From: Oligoflexales bacterium
GTDB taxonomy: Bacteria > Bdellovibrionota_B > Oligoflexia > Oligoflexales > JALZUQ01
DNA: 36,160 bases
NCBI GenBank assembly: GCA_023301565.1
Contig: JALZUO010000067.1
Location: 1 to 36,160, forward strand
Direction of reading: 5' to 3'
The position numbers were made by a program, and so were the translations under genes. Under the pieces are notes generated by a model. That model saw nothing but the letters and a program-made list of their open reading frames with translations. It did not search any database and was not told the origin of the DNA. How positions within the stretch are numbered: the stretch's first letter is position 1; each line of letters starts with the position of its first letter. Of the stretch, positions 7,937 through 16,479 are shown piece by piece.

Positions 7937-9181
7937 ATGTACCGTTCTTATTTTATCGCTCTTAGCTTAGCACTTTTTCTTTCTAGCTGTGGTTCTGACG
8001 AGCCCGGAGTTTCTCCTGAGGATCAGGTGGAGACAAAAGCAAGTATTGATTTATCTCTTAGCGCCGAAACTGCCTGGAATAACTGTACGGCAAACTGGGT
8101 AGCTCGTTTAGACACGAACCACCTAACCCCGCAGTGGTACTCAGGGGACACGCATGCTGCATACGGTCTGTTCGCTTTCAAAGGAAACAGAAGAAACAGA
8201 TATGTTTTCAAGGTAAAAGGCAGAGTTCCTGACGCCAGGTTTTTCAGCTATGAAAGTTATGAAGGCCCTATGATGGCTATCGGTGACCATATCTTTGACC
8301 ATGAAATTACTGGAAACCCAAGTGGCTATACTGCTTCGATGAATGCAGGCCAAGAATACAACCTGCTTGTATACTCGCCAGAAGACAGATTTCGCCCAAC
8401 GACGCAGCTAGCAGGCTACAAACATTTAGAACTTACTAAGTCAAAAATCCGCAAAACCATCAAAACGGTTATGTTTCGGATATATGCACCCGAGAATCAA
8501 AAAAGCGTAACGCTCGCAGACTTTCCTCAAGTTTATGCCTATGACCCCTACACAGGTCAACCAAAGGCTTGTCCTCGGGTTCACAATTTCAAGCCTTTTG
8601 ATATACCCCAACAAATTGTCACCGCCATGCGTGGGGCGAAAACATCTAGGACTTTAGACTTTGAAAACCCTCCAAAATGGTTTTCAGCCGTAGGTCTCGG
8701 GACGAACTCTGCGGTAAGTGAATATGTGATCAATACAACCCGTATGGAAAACCCAAATGACGTAGCAGTGGTTCAGTTTAGAGCTCCATACTATTCAACA
8801 AAGGAAATGCTCGGAAACGTGCGCTACTGGTCGTTTTGCTTTCCAAACTTTGCCGAAAACACTACGCTTAGCTGCCTTCCAGATTATATAGCTCAAAAAG
8901 ATCAGGGTAAGATGATCACAGTCGTTTACGGCCGCCCAAATGCTGCCGTCCAAGCTGAAGCCGAGCGTCAAGGCTACTACTTTATGCCTGACACTAGAAG
9001 GACAGGTGTTGGCCCAGCTGATTTGCAAAAAATAAACTCTTTCGTCTACCGCAACATGGTGACGAGCGACCAGTTCGCTCCTTACAGCTATCAAGGGGAT
9101 TATAGGCCGCGAGGAAAGATCTGTAACATACAAGAATTTATGAATCCAGGTATGAGGTCATTTGCTTGCCTTAGAAACTAA
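7937..9181 (+). CDS. Lipoprotein of unknown function
   Basis: A 414-residue protein. ATG 7937 is preferred to GTG 7922 because that GTG and the bases after it form the ribosome-binding site GTGAGG. Residues 1-18 are a lipoprotein signal (ALSLALFLSSC, lipid on Cys18). The mature protein has aromatic-rich stretches such as VPDARFFSYESYEGP, YNLLVYSPEDRF and FRIYAPE and five or more cysteines. This resembles a poorly described family of exported proteins in which an ARYFS-like strand recurs; I cannot name it with certainty. No catalytic motif is evident. The gene is monocistronic and ends in a strong terminator at 9195-9241. Confidence 0.8.
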   Translation: MYRSYFIALSLALFLSSCGSDEPGVSPEDQVETKASIDLSLSAETAWNNCTANWVARLDTNHLTPQWYSGDTHAAYGLFAFKGNRRNRYVFKVKGRVPDARFFSYESYEGPMMAIGDHIFDHEITGNPSGYTASMNAGQEYNLLVYSPEDRFRPTTQLAGYKHLELTKSKIRKTIKTVMFRIYAPENQKSVTLADFPQVYAYDPYTGQPKACPRVHNFKPFDIPQQIVTAMRGAKTSRTLDFENPPKWFSAVGLGTNSAVSEYVINTTRMENPNDVAVVQFRAPYYSTKEMLGNVRYWSFCFPNFAENTTLSCLPDYIAQKDQGKMITVVYGRPNAAVQAEAERQGYYFMPDTRRTGVGPADLQKINSFVYRNMVTSDQFAPYSYQGDYRPRGKICNIQEFMNPGMRSFACLRN

Positions 9182-9194
9182 TTAGTCATTTTTA

Positions 9195-9241
9195 AAAAAA
9201 GAGTCTCAGCCATAAATTGCTTTTAGCTGAGACTCTTTTTT
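9195..9241. terminator. Strong rho-independent terminator, bidirectional
   Basis: A perfect 16-bp inverted repeat (AAAAAAGAGTCTCAGC and its complement at 9226-9241) with a 15-base loop. The right arm ends in a T-run, so transcripts from the 7937 gene stop here. The A-run at the left makes it equally usable from the other strand. Confidence 0.9.
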
Positions 9242-9454
9242 ATTTAGGGTCTCTAGGTACCTCGACGCTTTCTTTGAACTAAGCTAGGAATCGATTTTGA
9301 AAACCAAAGTATTCACCCCCATCTTTCTTTGGCGGTGCTGTTATGTTGACATTACACGACACGAAGAGTTCAGATCTAACCTAAGGCTTGTTGTGGTTGT
9401 AACTATTTGATTTAGTTTAATAAAAATCTAAAGTATATTAATACAACTTCCGAT
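9242..9454. other. Intergenic region, no gene seen
   Basis: About 210 bp between the terminator and the palindrome at 9455. It becomes very AT-rich from ~9400 (TTGATT, TTTAATAAAAAT, TATATTAATA) and probably holds the promoter of the next unit, but no -35/-10 pair with normal spacing stands out. Confidence 0.5.
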
Positions 9455-9472
9455 ATTATGTATATACATAAT
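9455..9472. promoter_or_regulatory. Perfect 18-bp palindrome, candidate operator
   Basis: ATTATGTATATACATAAT reads the same on both strands. It ends two bases before the ribosome-binding site GTGAGGG (9474-9480) of the following small gene. A repressor bound here would block transcription or early elongation of the two-gene unit, as in self-regulated small operons. Confidence 0.55.
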
Positions 9473-9488
9473 TTGTGAGGGCATTTTC

Positions 9489-9946
9489 ATGCTCAAAGAG
9501 GTTTTTAAAAAGCTAGATCAATCTATATTTTTTTGAACCAAGAGTTTCAAAAAGAAGGGACAGCTACAGTTCCTTTTTTCTATATTAAAGTACTTGGTCA
9601 AACAGCCTTGATAGAAGCTAAGGTCGACGTGGATGCTTACGCTAACTTTCAGTGGTCAGCGCGAGAGAAATTCTGTGAGATTCTGGCTGAGCAAGGACTC
9701 GTTTACGATGACTTGTCCCAAGAAATTTGGATGCCATCTGAAACTATCTACTGGGTTATATACAAAAGTAAAAACATGGAAGATGCGATAGCTGAACCTG
9801 AGTATGTTCTGCTTTCTGAAGCTTTGAAAGCTCCGTTGAAAAATAGAAATTTGATTAATGAATACTTGGCTTCCGGGCCGGAAAAGCTGTTTTTGGGTCT
9901 ATGCAAAAAGTACCGTGTAGACTTGGAGTATTTTGTGAATGATTGA
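9489..9946 (+). CDS. Unrecognised protein; start and body in different frames (-1 shift at T7)
   Basis: The best start is ATG 9489 with GAGGG 8 bases upstream, but that frame stops after 15 codons at TGA 9534-9536. The long open frame (137 codons, ending VDLEYFVND) has only TTG 9533 as start, without a ribosome-binding site, and is closed by TAA at 9506. The two join by a -1 shift in the seven-T run 9528-9534 (ATA TTT TTT TTG), giving ~152 residues. The body is acidic and soluble with aromatic patches (FQWSAREKFCEILAEQG, ETIYWVIYKS); I recognise no family. Alternatives are programmed or transcriptional slippage, phase variation, a decaying gene or a sequencing error. The stop overlaps the next start. 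Confidence 0.5.
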
Positions 9947-10326
9947 AAGTATTGTAAAAAAAGCTCTTCTTAAAAGTAAGAAAATAGCAGCCCTACAACA
10001 AACTGTAAGCTTCAAAAGGGTCGTTGCCAGCTATTATTCTTAAAAGACCAAGCCTGATGTCTGGGCTGCAAAATATTTCAAAAGATCTAAAAAAAGTTGT
10101 AAGCGATATACGAAAAAACAAAGCTATCGACGATTTTAGAGGCGTTCCCGTAAACCTGTACATGCGCTGGCTAAAGCATGTGAGGCAGCGCAATAAAACC
10201 ACTTCTCTGTTAAAGTCCTTTAGGCGTTGTCCTACTGACCTTGAGCTTCTTGAGTACTTTAAGAGTCAAGGTATGACGGAGGTTGAAGCTGTACGTCAGG
10301 GACTGCGGGCATTTCGCGGTCTGTAA
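9939..10326 (+). CDS. Unrecognised basic protein; apparent +1 frame change
   Basis: ATG 9939 overlaps the previous stop by 8 bp and has GGAG 10 bases upstream, so it looks coupled. That frame (MIESIVKKALLKSKK...) ends after 34 codons at TAA 10041-10043. A second frame, open from 10009, carries 100 codons to 10326, with only TTG 10024 or ATG 10057 as starts and no ribosome-binding site. A +1 shift between 10009 and 10043, for example in AAAAGGG (10014-10020), would fuse them into ~128 residues. The product is Lys/Arg-rich and helical (LQNISKDLKKVVSDIRKNK; VNLYMRWLKHVRQRNK), possibly nucleic-acid-binding. No family recognised. Together with the preceding gene it forms a two-gene unit. Confidence 0.45.
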
Positions 10327-10353
10327 ATATTTTGCAAAACCAATGCAGAATCG

Positions 10354-10773
10354 CTACCGGTCTATTGGCCTTTGGGCTGGGTTTGTTGAGAGAGCTACCC
10401 CAGTCAAAGTCAAAATCCATAGGGGTGGATAGTAGAGGCTGTGGATAACCTCTCCAGGTAGGGTTTCCCAAGGCCCTCCATCGAGTGCGTTACATAGGTG
10501 CGTACCCCAGAAAGTAGAATGAATTCCCGGGTGTGCCGTGCTGATAAATATCAACATAGCCGTAAAAGATACTGCCCATCTGTGAAAATATGCCGATGGC
10601 CCTGCTAAATAAAAGAAGCCGTTAGAAATCAGGTCGAAAAACACAAACAAGATAAGCCCTGATGCGAAGCTATCTGTGCTACCCATCGTGCATGTTCCCG
10701 TGTATGACAGGACGCGTGCTATGGACATTGCTATAAAGAAAAAGGTTCCGGTAAGACTAAGGCTGTACTTCAT
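10354..10773 (-). CDS. Small integral membrane protein, unknown function
   Basis: A 139-residue hydrophobic protein with about four membrane segments: ~5-24 (SLSLTGTFFFIAMSIARVLS), ~36-57, ~65-81 and ~118-128. Conserved-looking polar spots are HRWAVSF and the loop HSTFWGTHLCNALDGG. No family recognised. There is no good ribosome-binding site before ATG 10773, and the codons fit the neighbours. It ends 27 bp from the convergent end of the two-gene unit. Confidence 0.5.
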   Translation of the reverse strand: MKYSLSLTGTFFFIAMSIARVLSYTGTCTMGSTDSFASGLILFVFFDLISNGFFYLAGPSAYFHRWAVSFTAMLIFISTAHPGIHSTFWGTHLCNALDGGPWETLPGEVIHSLYYPPLWILTLTGVALSTNPAQRPIDR

Positions 10774-10880
10774 GCTTTTTGAACTTTTCTGGTCTCTAGT
10801 TCATAAGGTTATAACTAACTTAAAATAGGAGTAGCATGAGGGATAATCACCCAAACCATTTTGCACCGTGTCCTGAAAAG

Positions 10881-11834
10881 CTAAGACCAAAGGCCCTTAA
10901 AGAAAGTTTTCCAATGTAGGAATTGAACTCCTTCTTTTTGCCTGTCAAGTTCGTCTAGGGAAACCAAAAACAGTTCTCCTTTAAACCCTTCGTCCTTAAG
11001 GAGTTTTAGGCTTTTGGCGTCCCGGTCTTTTGTTTTGTTGCTAGCCTTGATTTCTACGGCAAAAGAATCACCTACGATCAAGTCAACTTCCTGTTGACGT
11101 TGTGTTCTCCAAAAAAACAGGTTGTTTCGGGTGCGTTTATAGGACTGTTGCGTTCTAACTTCATGGATAATAAAGTGTTCAAAAGCTCTGCCAAATAGGT
11201 TCGAAGATCTTGGTATCTGGTCAATGCCTGTTAAAAAAGATTGTACGCCCAAGTCAAAAAAGTAAAATTTTGCTGACTGGATGGCTTTTCTATTTGGGCT
11301 TTGCCAGGGCCGGAGATAGAACCCTAAAAGAGTGTCTTCTAAAACTTCGAGATATTGCCTGACTGTCGGAGGGCTCAATTGAATATCCCCTGCAAGGCTC
11401 TGTAAGACGACTACTTCGCTACTCATCGAGGCAACACGCTGCAGGAACCTTTCGAAGCCGCTTAAATTGCGAGTAACAGCCTCTGCTTTTATTTCTGTAT
11501 CTAGGTAACCATCGACATAATCACTAAGCCAGTCAGTAGGGTCGTCAGACAAGTAGGATTCTGGCATCCCGCCAAACTTCAAGTACTTCTCAAAATCAAA
11601 GCTACCGGCAGCTTCAAGCTCATGCCACGTCAGGGGGAAAAAAGATGCTAGGCGGGCTCTGCCGCCAAGTAAGTTTGCTCCTGCTATTTTTAGCTTGCGA
11701 GGGCTACTGCCGGTAAGTAAAAAGCGGTAATCCGTGGTTTCAATTAAATGGTGCACTTCTTCAACGAGCTCAGGAACTAGCTGAATTTCATCAATTACTA
11801 TTGGTAGAGATGGGGGGCATTGTTTTCCCCGCAA
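10881..11834 (-). pseudogene. ATPase of the AAA_14/DUF4143 type, N-terminus lost
   Basis: The frame holds 317 codons but begins in the middle of the ATPase domain. Walker B is present (LPIVIDEIQ, residues ~10-18), as are the sensor-like FLLTGSSPRK and the DUF4143 part (LEDTLLGFYLRPWQ; WRTQRQQEVDLIVG; FAVEIKAS, a nuclease-like segment). Walker A and the first ~70 residues usual in this family are absent. The frame is closed by TAA just before the TTG at 11834, and the adjacent frame ends quickly. The gene immediately follows the HAD gene, so a deletion at ~11835-11858 removed its start. It cannot bind ATP normally. This family often arrives by horizontal transfer. Confidence 0.75.
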
Positions 11835-11858
11835 TCTTCCCTTTTACTGTAGTAGCTC

Positions 11859-12578
11859 TTAAGGTAACTCTAAAATCGACTCAACCTTAGCGTCAGCATG
11901 CTCAAAATCAGAAATCCCCGTAATTGCATTTGGCACGGCTATACATGCAGCGCCTGATGCTTTTGCGGCTTCTACGCCTCGAGCACTATCTTCGAGTACA
12001 AGCACTTCATTAGGGTCGACAGTTGATTTGGGTGATGCCCTTTGCATTCCAAGTAAATACAGGTCTGGGGCAGGTTTTGATTTTTGCCCGGGACCTAGGT
12101 CCGAGCGTGTAACCACAAACTCAAAGTGTTCTGTGATACCAAGCCGTTTTAAGTGAGGCTCGACCCATTCACGCGGTGAGCTTGATACTACGCCAGCTTT
12201 TTTGCCTTTTGCTTTGATATCAAGAAGAAGATTTTTGACACCCGGCAAAAGGCTTTTGCTTTTGCAGATGTCTGTTTTGCGTTTTTCTTTTAGAGCAAAA
12301 AAAGCCTTCGGGTCTTTGGGTAAAAGAGAAGGGTCTTTTGCTGTGAGAAGCTTTTTTAGGTTTTCATCAGGGTGAAACCCCGCATTTTCAGGCCCAGAAC
12401 CTACGCATAATACCCAGTCTTTTAGGGCAAGCTCAAAGCCGAAGTCCTTATAGACGGATGTCCAGGCCTCGAAGGCAGCAGATTCGGAGTCAAAAATAAG
12501 CCCGTCGCAATCAAAAAAAATCCAGGATCTTTCTTGATAAAGCAGACGGGCTTTGGCTATTTGTTCGTTGTTTTCTAT
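11859..12578 (-). CDS. HAD-superfamily phosphatase (beta-phosphoglucomutase-like), no standard start codon
   Basis: The open frame contains all HAD motifs: FFDCDGLIFDSES (motif I, Asp23 and Asp25 from the proposed start), VVSSSPREWV (motif II), SKPAPDLYLLG (motif III) and VLEDSARGVEAAKASG (motif IV). The only ATG/GTG/TTG in frame is TTG 12248, which would delete motif I and the cap. Upstream in frame I find only ATA 12578, preceded by AAAAGG at 10 bases, and this gives a normal 239-residue protein. I annotate ATA 12578; a CTG or ATT further in is possible. It lies 31 bp after nrdB in the same direction, so it may act on phosphorylated nucleotide or sugar metabolites. Confidence 0.75.
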   Translation of the reverse strand: MENNEQIAKARLLYQERSWIFFDCDGLIFDSESAAFEAWTSVYKDFGFELALKDWVLCVGSGPENAGFHPDENLKKLLTAKDPSLLPKDPKAFFALKEKRKTDICKSKSLLPGVKNLLLDIKAKGKKAGVVSSSPREWVEPHLKRLGITEHFEFVVTRSDLGPGQKSKPAPDLYLLGMQRASPKSTVDPNEVLVLEDSARGVEAAKASGAACIAVPNAITGISDFEHADAKVESILELP

Positions 12579-12609
12579 TGCAGCATTACCTTTTGTATTA
12601 GAGGGGTAC

Positions 12610-13605
12610 TTAAAACTCTTCGTCTAGTGCCACAGAGCCTGTGACGCCGACTTGGTAAGCAGAAACTCTGCGCTCAAAAAAGTTTGTAAGTTCTTGGACA
12701 TCTTGCAGGTTCATAAAATCAAACGGATTCTTTGAGTGGTAGATAGGGGTGATCCCCATCGCACTAAGCCTTTGGTCTGCAACGAATTCGAGGTATGATC
12801 GCATATCAGTTTTGCTTAGCCCAATGACACCAAAAGAAAGTACATCTTCGGCAAAGAACATTTCGCACTCAAGCGCCTCATCAAACATCTGAATGACTTT
12901 TTTCTTCATTTCATCGTCAAAAATATCCGGCTCTTCCGTGCGAATTTGTTCGATCACAGAAAAAGCAAAAGCCATGTGGCAGCTCTCATCTCTGAATACC
13001 CAGTTGGTGCCTGTAGCTAATCCGTCTAGAAGCCCGCGGGACCTTAAGTAGTATACGTATGCAAAAGCGGCAAAGAAAAAGAGCCCTTCGATGCAGCCTG
13101 CAAAACAGATGAGGTTTAGCAAAAACTTTTGCTTGTCTTCTCTGGTCTCAAGTTTGTCTAAAGTGTGGACCGAGTCCATCCATTTAAAGCAGAATTCGCC
13201 TTTGCGCTGGATAGAAGGGATGCTTTCAATTGCTGCAAAAGCCTCTTCGCGTTCTTCTGGGTTTTCTAAATAGGTATCAAGCAAAGTCAGGTAAAACTGT
13301 ACGTGCAGCGCCTCTTCATAGAGCTGGCGCGAAAGGTACATGCGTGCTTCTGGAGAGTTGATGTGCTTGTAGAGGTTTAAAACTAGGTTGTTACCAACAA
13401 TCGAGTCTCCCGTAGCAAAAAAGGCTACCAGTCTTTTGATAAGGTGTTGCTCGGCAGGCGTCATGTTTTGGATATCTTTGATATCGTGCGAAAGATCCAC
13501 CTCTTCTACGGTCCACGTATTTTTAATCGCATCGCGGTACATGTCGTAAAACTGTGGGTATTTCATCGGTCGAAGCGTAAGCTCAAATCCTGGGTCTAAA
13601 ATCAT
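12610..13605 (-). CDS. nrdB: Class I ribonucleotide reductase, beta subunit
   Basis: A 331-residue R2 protein that carries the radical cofactor for reducing ribonucleoside diphosphates. All iron ligands are visible: Asp67 (ATGDSIVGNN), Glu98 and His101 (YEEALHVQFY), Glu173 (IEGLFFF), Glu207 and His210 (RDESCHMAF). Tyr105, four residues after His101, is in the radical position, so it is a tyrosyl-radical type rather than the Phe-containing class Ic. The C-terminus ends in acidic ALDEEF, the usual tail for docking to the alpha subunit. GGAG lies 7 bases before ATG 13605. Directly downstream of nrdA (47-bp gap), followed by a HAD phosphatase. Confidence 0.97.
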   Translation of the reverse strand: MILDPGFELTLRPMKYPQFYDMYRDAIKNTWTVEEVDLSHDIKDIQNMTPAEQHLIKRLVAFFATGDSIVGNNLVLNLYKHINSPEARMYLSRQLYEEALHVQFYLTLLDTYLENPEEREEAFAAIESIPSIQRKGEFCFKWMDSVHTLDKLETREDKQKFLLNLICFAGCIEGLFFFAAFAYVYYLRSRGLLDGLATGTNWVFRDESCHMAFAFSVIEQIRTEEPDIFDDEMKKKVIQMFDEALECEMFFAEDVLSFGVIGLSKTDMRSYLEFVADQRLSAMGITPIYHSKNPFDFMNLQDVQELTNFFERRVSAYQVGVTGSVALDEEF

Positions 13606-13652
13606 TTATTTCTCCGTTTTCTCTAATCTTTTTTCTAAAATATTTTTTTGGT

Positions 13653-16235
13653 TTACTGGCAAGCGTCACATGCTTCAGGGTTTTCAAGTGAGCATGCTAG
13701 AGCCTCTTCATCCGTATACTTTTTGGCCGGTTGACTTGTGTTGGTACCTGCAACGGTTGTCTTGCGGATTTTAGTCGCTGGACGTGAACGCAAGTAGTAC
13801 GTGGTTTTGATTCCTTTTTTCCACGCGTACATGTACATCGAAGAGAGTTTGCCAATGGTTGGGCTCTCCATAAATAGGTTCAGCGACTGGCTTTGGTCAA
13901 TATAAGCTCCGCGAGCAGCTGCCATATCAATGAGGGACTTCATCGGAATTTCCCAAGCTGTCCTGTAAAGGTTGCGGATATCTTCTGGGATTTCCTCGAT
14001 TTCTTGAATCGACCCGTCAGCCATCTTGATCTTGTCTTTGATTTCTTGATTCCACAGGTCGCGGTCACGTAGTGACTGCACTAAGTAGGGGTTGATCTGG
14101 ATAAACTCACCGGAAAGAGTCTCTTTTTTGAAGAGGTTCGATACCTGCGGCTCGATGCACTCGTAAGAGCCCATAATGCAAGCGATGGTAGCCGTAGGAG
14201 CAATTGCAATCATAAGTGAGTTACGCAAACCATGCTGCTTAATCTCAGCTTTAAGTGCAGCCCAATCTTCGGTGCGTGTAGGTTTTACGTTCCAAAGGTC
14301 AAACTGAAGGTCGCCATCGGCAGCCCTAGTGTCCTCAAATGCAGAATGTTTACCCTCTTTTTTTGCAAGCTCTAACGATGCCTTGCATGCATGGTAGTAA
14401 ACTTCTTCTTGTATCTTTGTAGATAGCTCTAAAGCCTCCTTACTATCAAACGCATAGCCAAGCTTGAAAAGTACATCTTGCATGCCAAGGATTCCAAGAC
14501 CAACGGGTCTCCACCTTGAGTTAGAGTCTTTTGCCTTTTCGACCGGATAGAAGTTGATGTCCACAACTCTGTCTAGGTACTTAACCGCTTTTGCTACGTT
14601 TTTGCCCATGCGATCAAATTGAAATTTGTTTCCGTCGACATAGTTTCTAAGGTTGATCGAACCGAGGTTGCAAACAGCAATTTCTTTATCACTTGTGACC
14701 TCTAGAATCTCTGTACAAAGGTTTGAAAGGTGAATCACGTTCTCTTTGTTTTTGGTCTGGTTGGCCTTGCGGTTAGAGTGATCCTTAAAAGTCATCCAGC
14801 CGTTTCCGGTTTGAGCCAAGGCCTTCATCATTTTTGCATAAAGCTCTCTTGCTTTGATGCTGTGTCTTGCCAGGCCTTTTTCTTCCGCTTCTGTGTAGAT
14901 CTTTTCAAAAGCATCACCCCAGGTCTCAGATAGTTCTGGAACATCTTTAGGGTCAAATAAGGACCAGTCTGCATCAGCTTCGACGCGTTTCATAAATAAA
15001 TCTGAAACCCAGTTTGCTAGGTTGATGTTGTGGGTACGCATCGACTCGTCGCCGGTGTTTTCACGTAAATCCAAAAAGTCTTTGATGTCTGCATGCCAGT
15101 TCTCAAGGTAAACACAGCAAGCACCTTTGCGTTTTCCGCCCTGGTTCACAGCGTTGATCGAAGAGTCTAGGGTCTTTAAAAAAGGTATGATTCCATTGCT
15201 GTGACCGTTTGTGCCTTTGATCAGTGAGCCACGAGCTCGGACCCTGTGATAAGCCATGCCGATACCGCCGGCAAACTTTGATAGCATTGCAACTTCAGTG
15301 TAACGCTGGTAGATCGACTCCAACGAGTCTATGGGGGAGTCGATTAAGTAGCACGAAGACATCTGAGGTCTTTTGGTTCCGCTGTTAAACAGAGTAGGCG
15401 TAGACGGCAGGTAGTCGAAAGAAGACATCAAGTCGTAGAACTCAATTGCCTCTTTGGTTGATTTTGACAGGCCGCAAGCTACGCGCATCATAAAGAACTG
15501 CGGTGATTCGACAGATAGGCGTGATAGTGGGTCCTTTAACAGGTAACGGTCGTACACTGTGCGTAGACCGATATATTGAAAACTATCGTTGCGAGATGCC
15601 TTGATGGCTGCGTTTAGCTCAACTTGGTTGCTGCTAACGAACTCTAGGGTTTCTTGACCGATCAACCCCTGGGTGTAGCCATATGCGATACTTTCCGAAA
15701 AGCTTCCTATGTTTAACTGTACGAGCTCTTTCTTCATTTTTTTCATCAAAAAACGAGCTGCTACTTTTGAATATTCTGGCTCTTCTAGCGTAAGCATTGC
15801 TGCTGTACGGATAGCCAGGTCAATCAGTTCTTCGTCTTTGACGCGTGGCGGCAGTCCGCTAAAGATTTTTTCAGCCAACATACGGAAATCAACATGGTCT
15901 AAGCCTTGGCATTGGGCCTGAACCATTGCGCAGCACTCGTAAAAGCTAAACCTCTTGGTTTCTTTGCCTTCTTGTTCTTCTACCAATACCCAGCGGTCTT
16001 TTGGCGGCTCTTTGCGCTCTCGAGCCGTAGGTACCTTTCCTTGCCTTGCAAGGTCGCTTACTTTTTCCGTACTTAGTCCAAGCATTGGGCTTTTGTTAAA
16101 AACGGCGGCGTTTGAAAGTTGATTATGTTGGTGCTTATTTACATCTACACTGTCTTTTGTTGCTGCTTTGGCTTCTGCTGCTTTAGTTGTCACGTTTTTT
16201 GTTTCCATCTTCTCACTTCTATTTGATTCCAACAT
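13653..16235 (-). CDS. nrdA: Class I ribonucleotide reductase, alpha subunit
   Basis: An 860-residue R1 protein with the active site for ribonucleoside diphosphate reduction. Cys295 (MSSCYLID) and Cys522 (AVCNLGSINL) form the redox pair; Asn505, Cys507 and Glu509 (SNLCTEI) give the thiyl site; Tyr813-Tyr814 (KTTYYLRSRPA) relay the radical; Cys856-x-x-Cys859 at the C-terminus accepts electrons. ATG 16235 is chosen because GGGAG lies 8 bases upstream. Residues ~81-170 align with an ATP-cone, but the nucleotide-binding VxKRDG motif is replaced by VEEQEGKE, so allosteric activity control is probably lost. The first ~75 residues are an Ala/Lys-rich extension. A long folded leader precedes it. Confidence 0.97.
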   Translation of the reverse strand: MLESNRSEKMETKNVTTKAAEAKAATKDSVDVNKHQHNQLSNAAVFNKSPMLGLSTEKVSDLARQGKVPTARERKEPPKDRWVLVEEQEGKETKRFSFYECCAMVQAQCQGLDHVDFRMLAEKIFSGLPPRVKDEELIDLAIRTAAMLTLEEPEYSKVAARFLMKKMKKELVQLNIGSFSESIAYGYTQGLIGQETLEFVSSNQVELNAAIKASRNDSFQYIGLRTVYDRYLLKDPLSRLSVESPQFFMMRVACGLSKSTKEAIEFYDLMSSFDYLPSTPTLFNSGTKRPQMSSCYLIDSPIDSLESIYQRYTEVAMLSKFAGGIGMAYHRVRARGSLIKGTNGHSNGIIPFLKTLDSSINAVNQGGKRKGACCVYLENWHADIKDFLDLRENTGDESMRTHNINLANWVSDLFMKRVEADADWSLFDPKDVPELSETWGDAFEKIYTEAEEKGLARHSIKARELYAKMMKALAQTGNGWMTFKDHSNRKANQTKNKENVIHLSNLCTEILEVTSDKEIAVCNLGSINLRNYVDGNKFQFDRMGKNVAKAVKYLDRVVDINFYPVEKAKDSNSRWRPVGLGILGMQDVLFKLGYAFDSKEALELSTKIQEEVYYHACKASLELAKKEGKHSAFEDTRAADGDLQFDLWNVKPTRTEDWAALKAEIKQHGLRNSLMIAIAPTATIACIMGSYECIEPQVSNLFKKETLSGEFIQINPYLVQSLRDRDLWNQEIKDKIKMADGSIQEIEEIPEDIRNLYRTAWEIPMKSLIDMAAARGAYIDQSQSLNLFMESPTIGKLSSMYMYAWKKGIKTTYYLRSRPATKIRKTTVAGTNTSQPAKKYTDEEALACSLENPEACDACQ

Positions 16236-16275
16236 TCTTCGTCTCCCTTTTGATCCATTTCATCCCTGATACTTA

Positions 16276-16479
16276 CATTGGGAGTCTGCCGGTAGTTTCT
16301 ACGGACCCAGTCTCTGTTCCAATGCCCTAGTGCACTTCCATGTGCTTTTTGCGTTTGAGCGAAGCGTGCCTGATCCTGGTTGTTTTTAAAAACGACAAAC
16401 CAGGAATTGGTAAAACACCAAATTCAGACATTGGCATCCGGTGGAAGACACAGGGGGTAGATCCTTAGGACTACTTGCC
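16276..16479. ncRNA. Candidate structured RNA: nrdA leader or separate plus-strand RNA
   Basis: Four successive hairpins can be drawn. 16276-16324: outer CATTGG/CCAATG, then GAGTCTG/CAGTCTC with one mismatch and GTAG/CTAC. 16374-16405: TCCTGGTT/AACCAGGA with GTTTTTAAAAAC inside. 16404-16425: GAATT-GGT/ACC-AATTC. 16457-16474: GTAG-TCC/GGA-CTAC, enclosed by GGCA (16433) and TGCC (16476). Hairpins two and three share two bases and so compete. On the minus strand this would be the 5' leader of nrdA; on the plus strand it would be an RNA ending at the terminator at 16736. The strand is undecided. Confidence 0.3.

Noticed and set aside
10836-10919. 27-codon plus-strand ORF with a good AGGAG site
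   Set aside because: It runs into the antisense of the ATPase remnant, shows no family features and has no clear promoter; probably chance.
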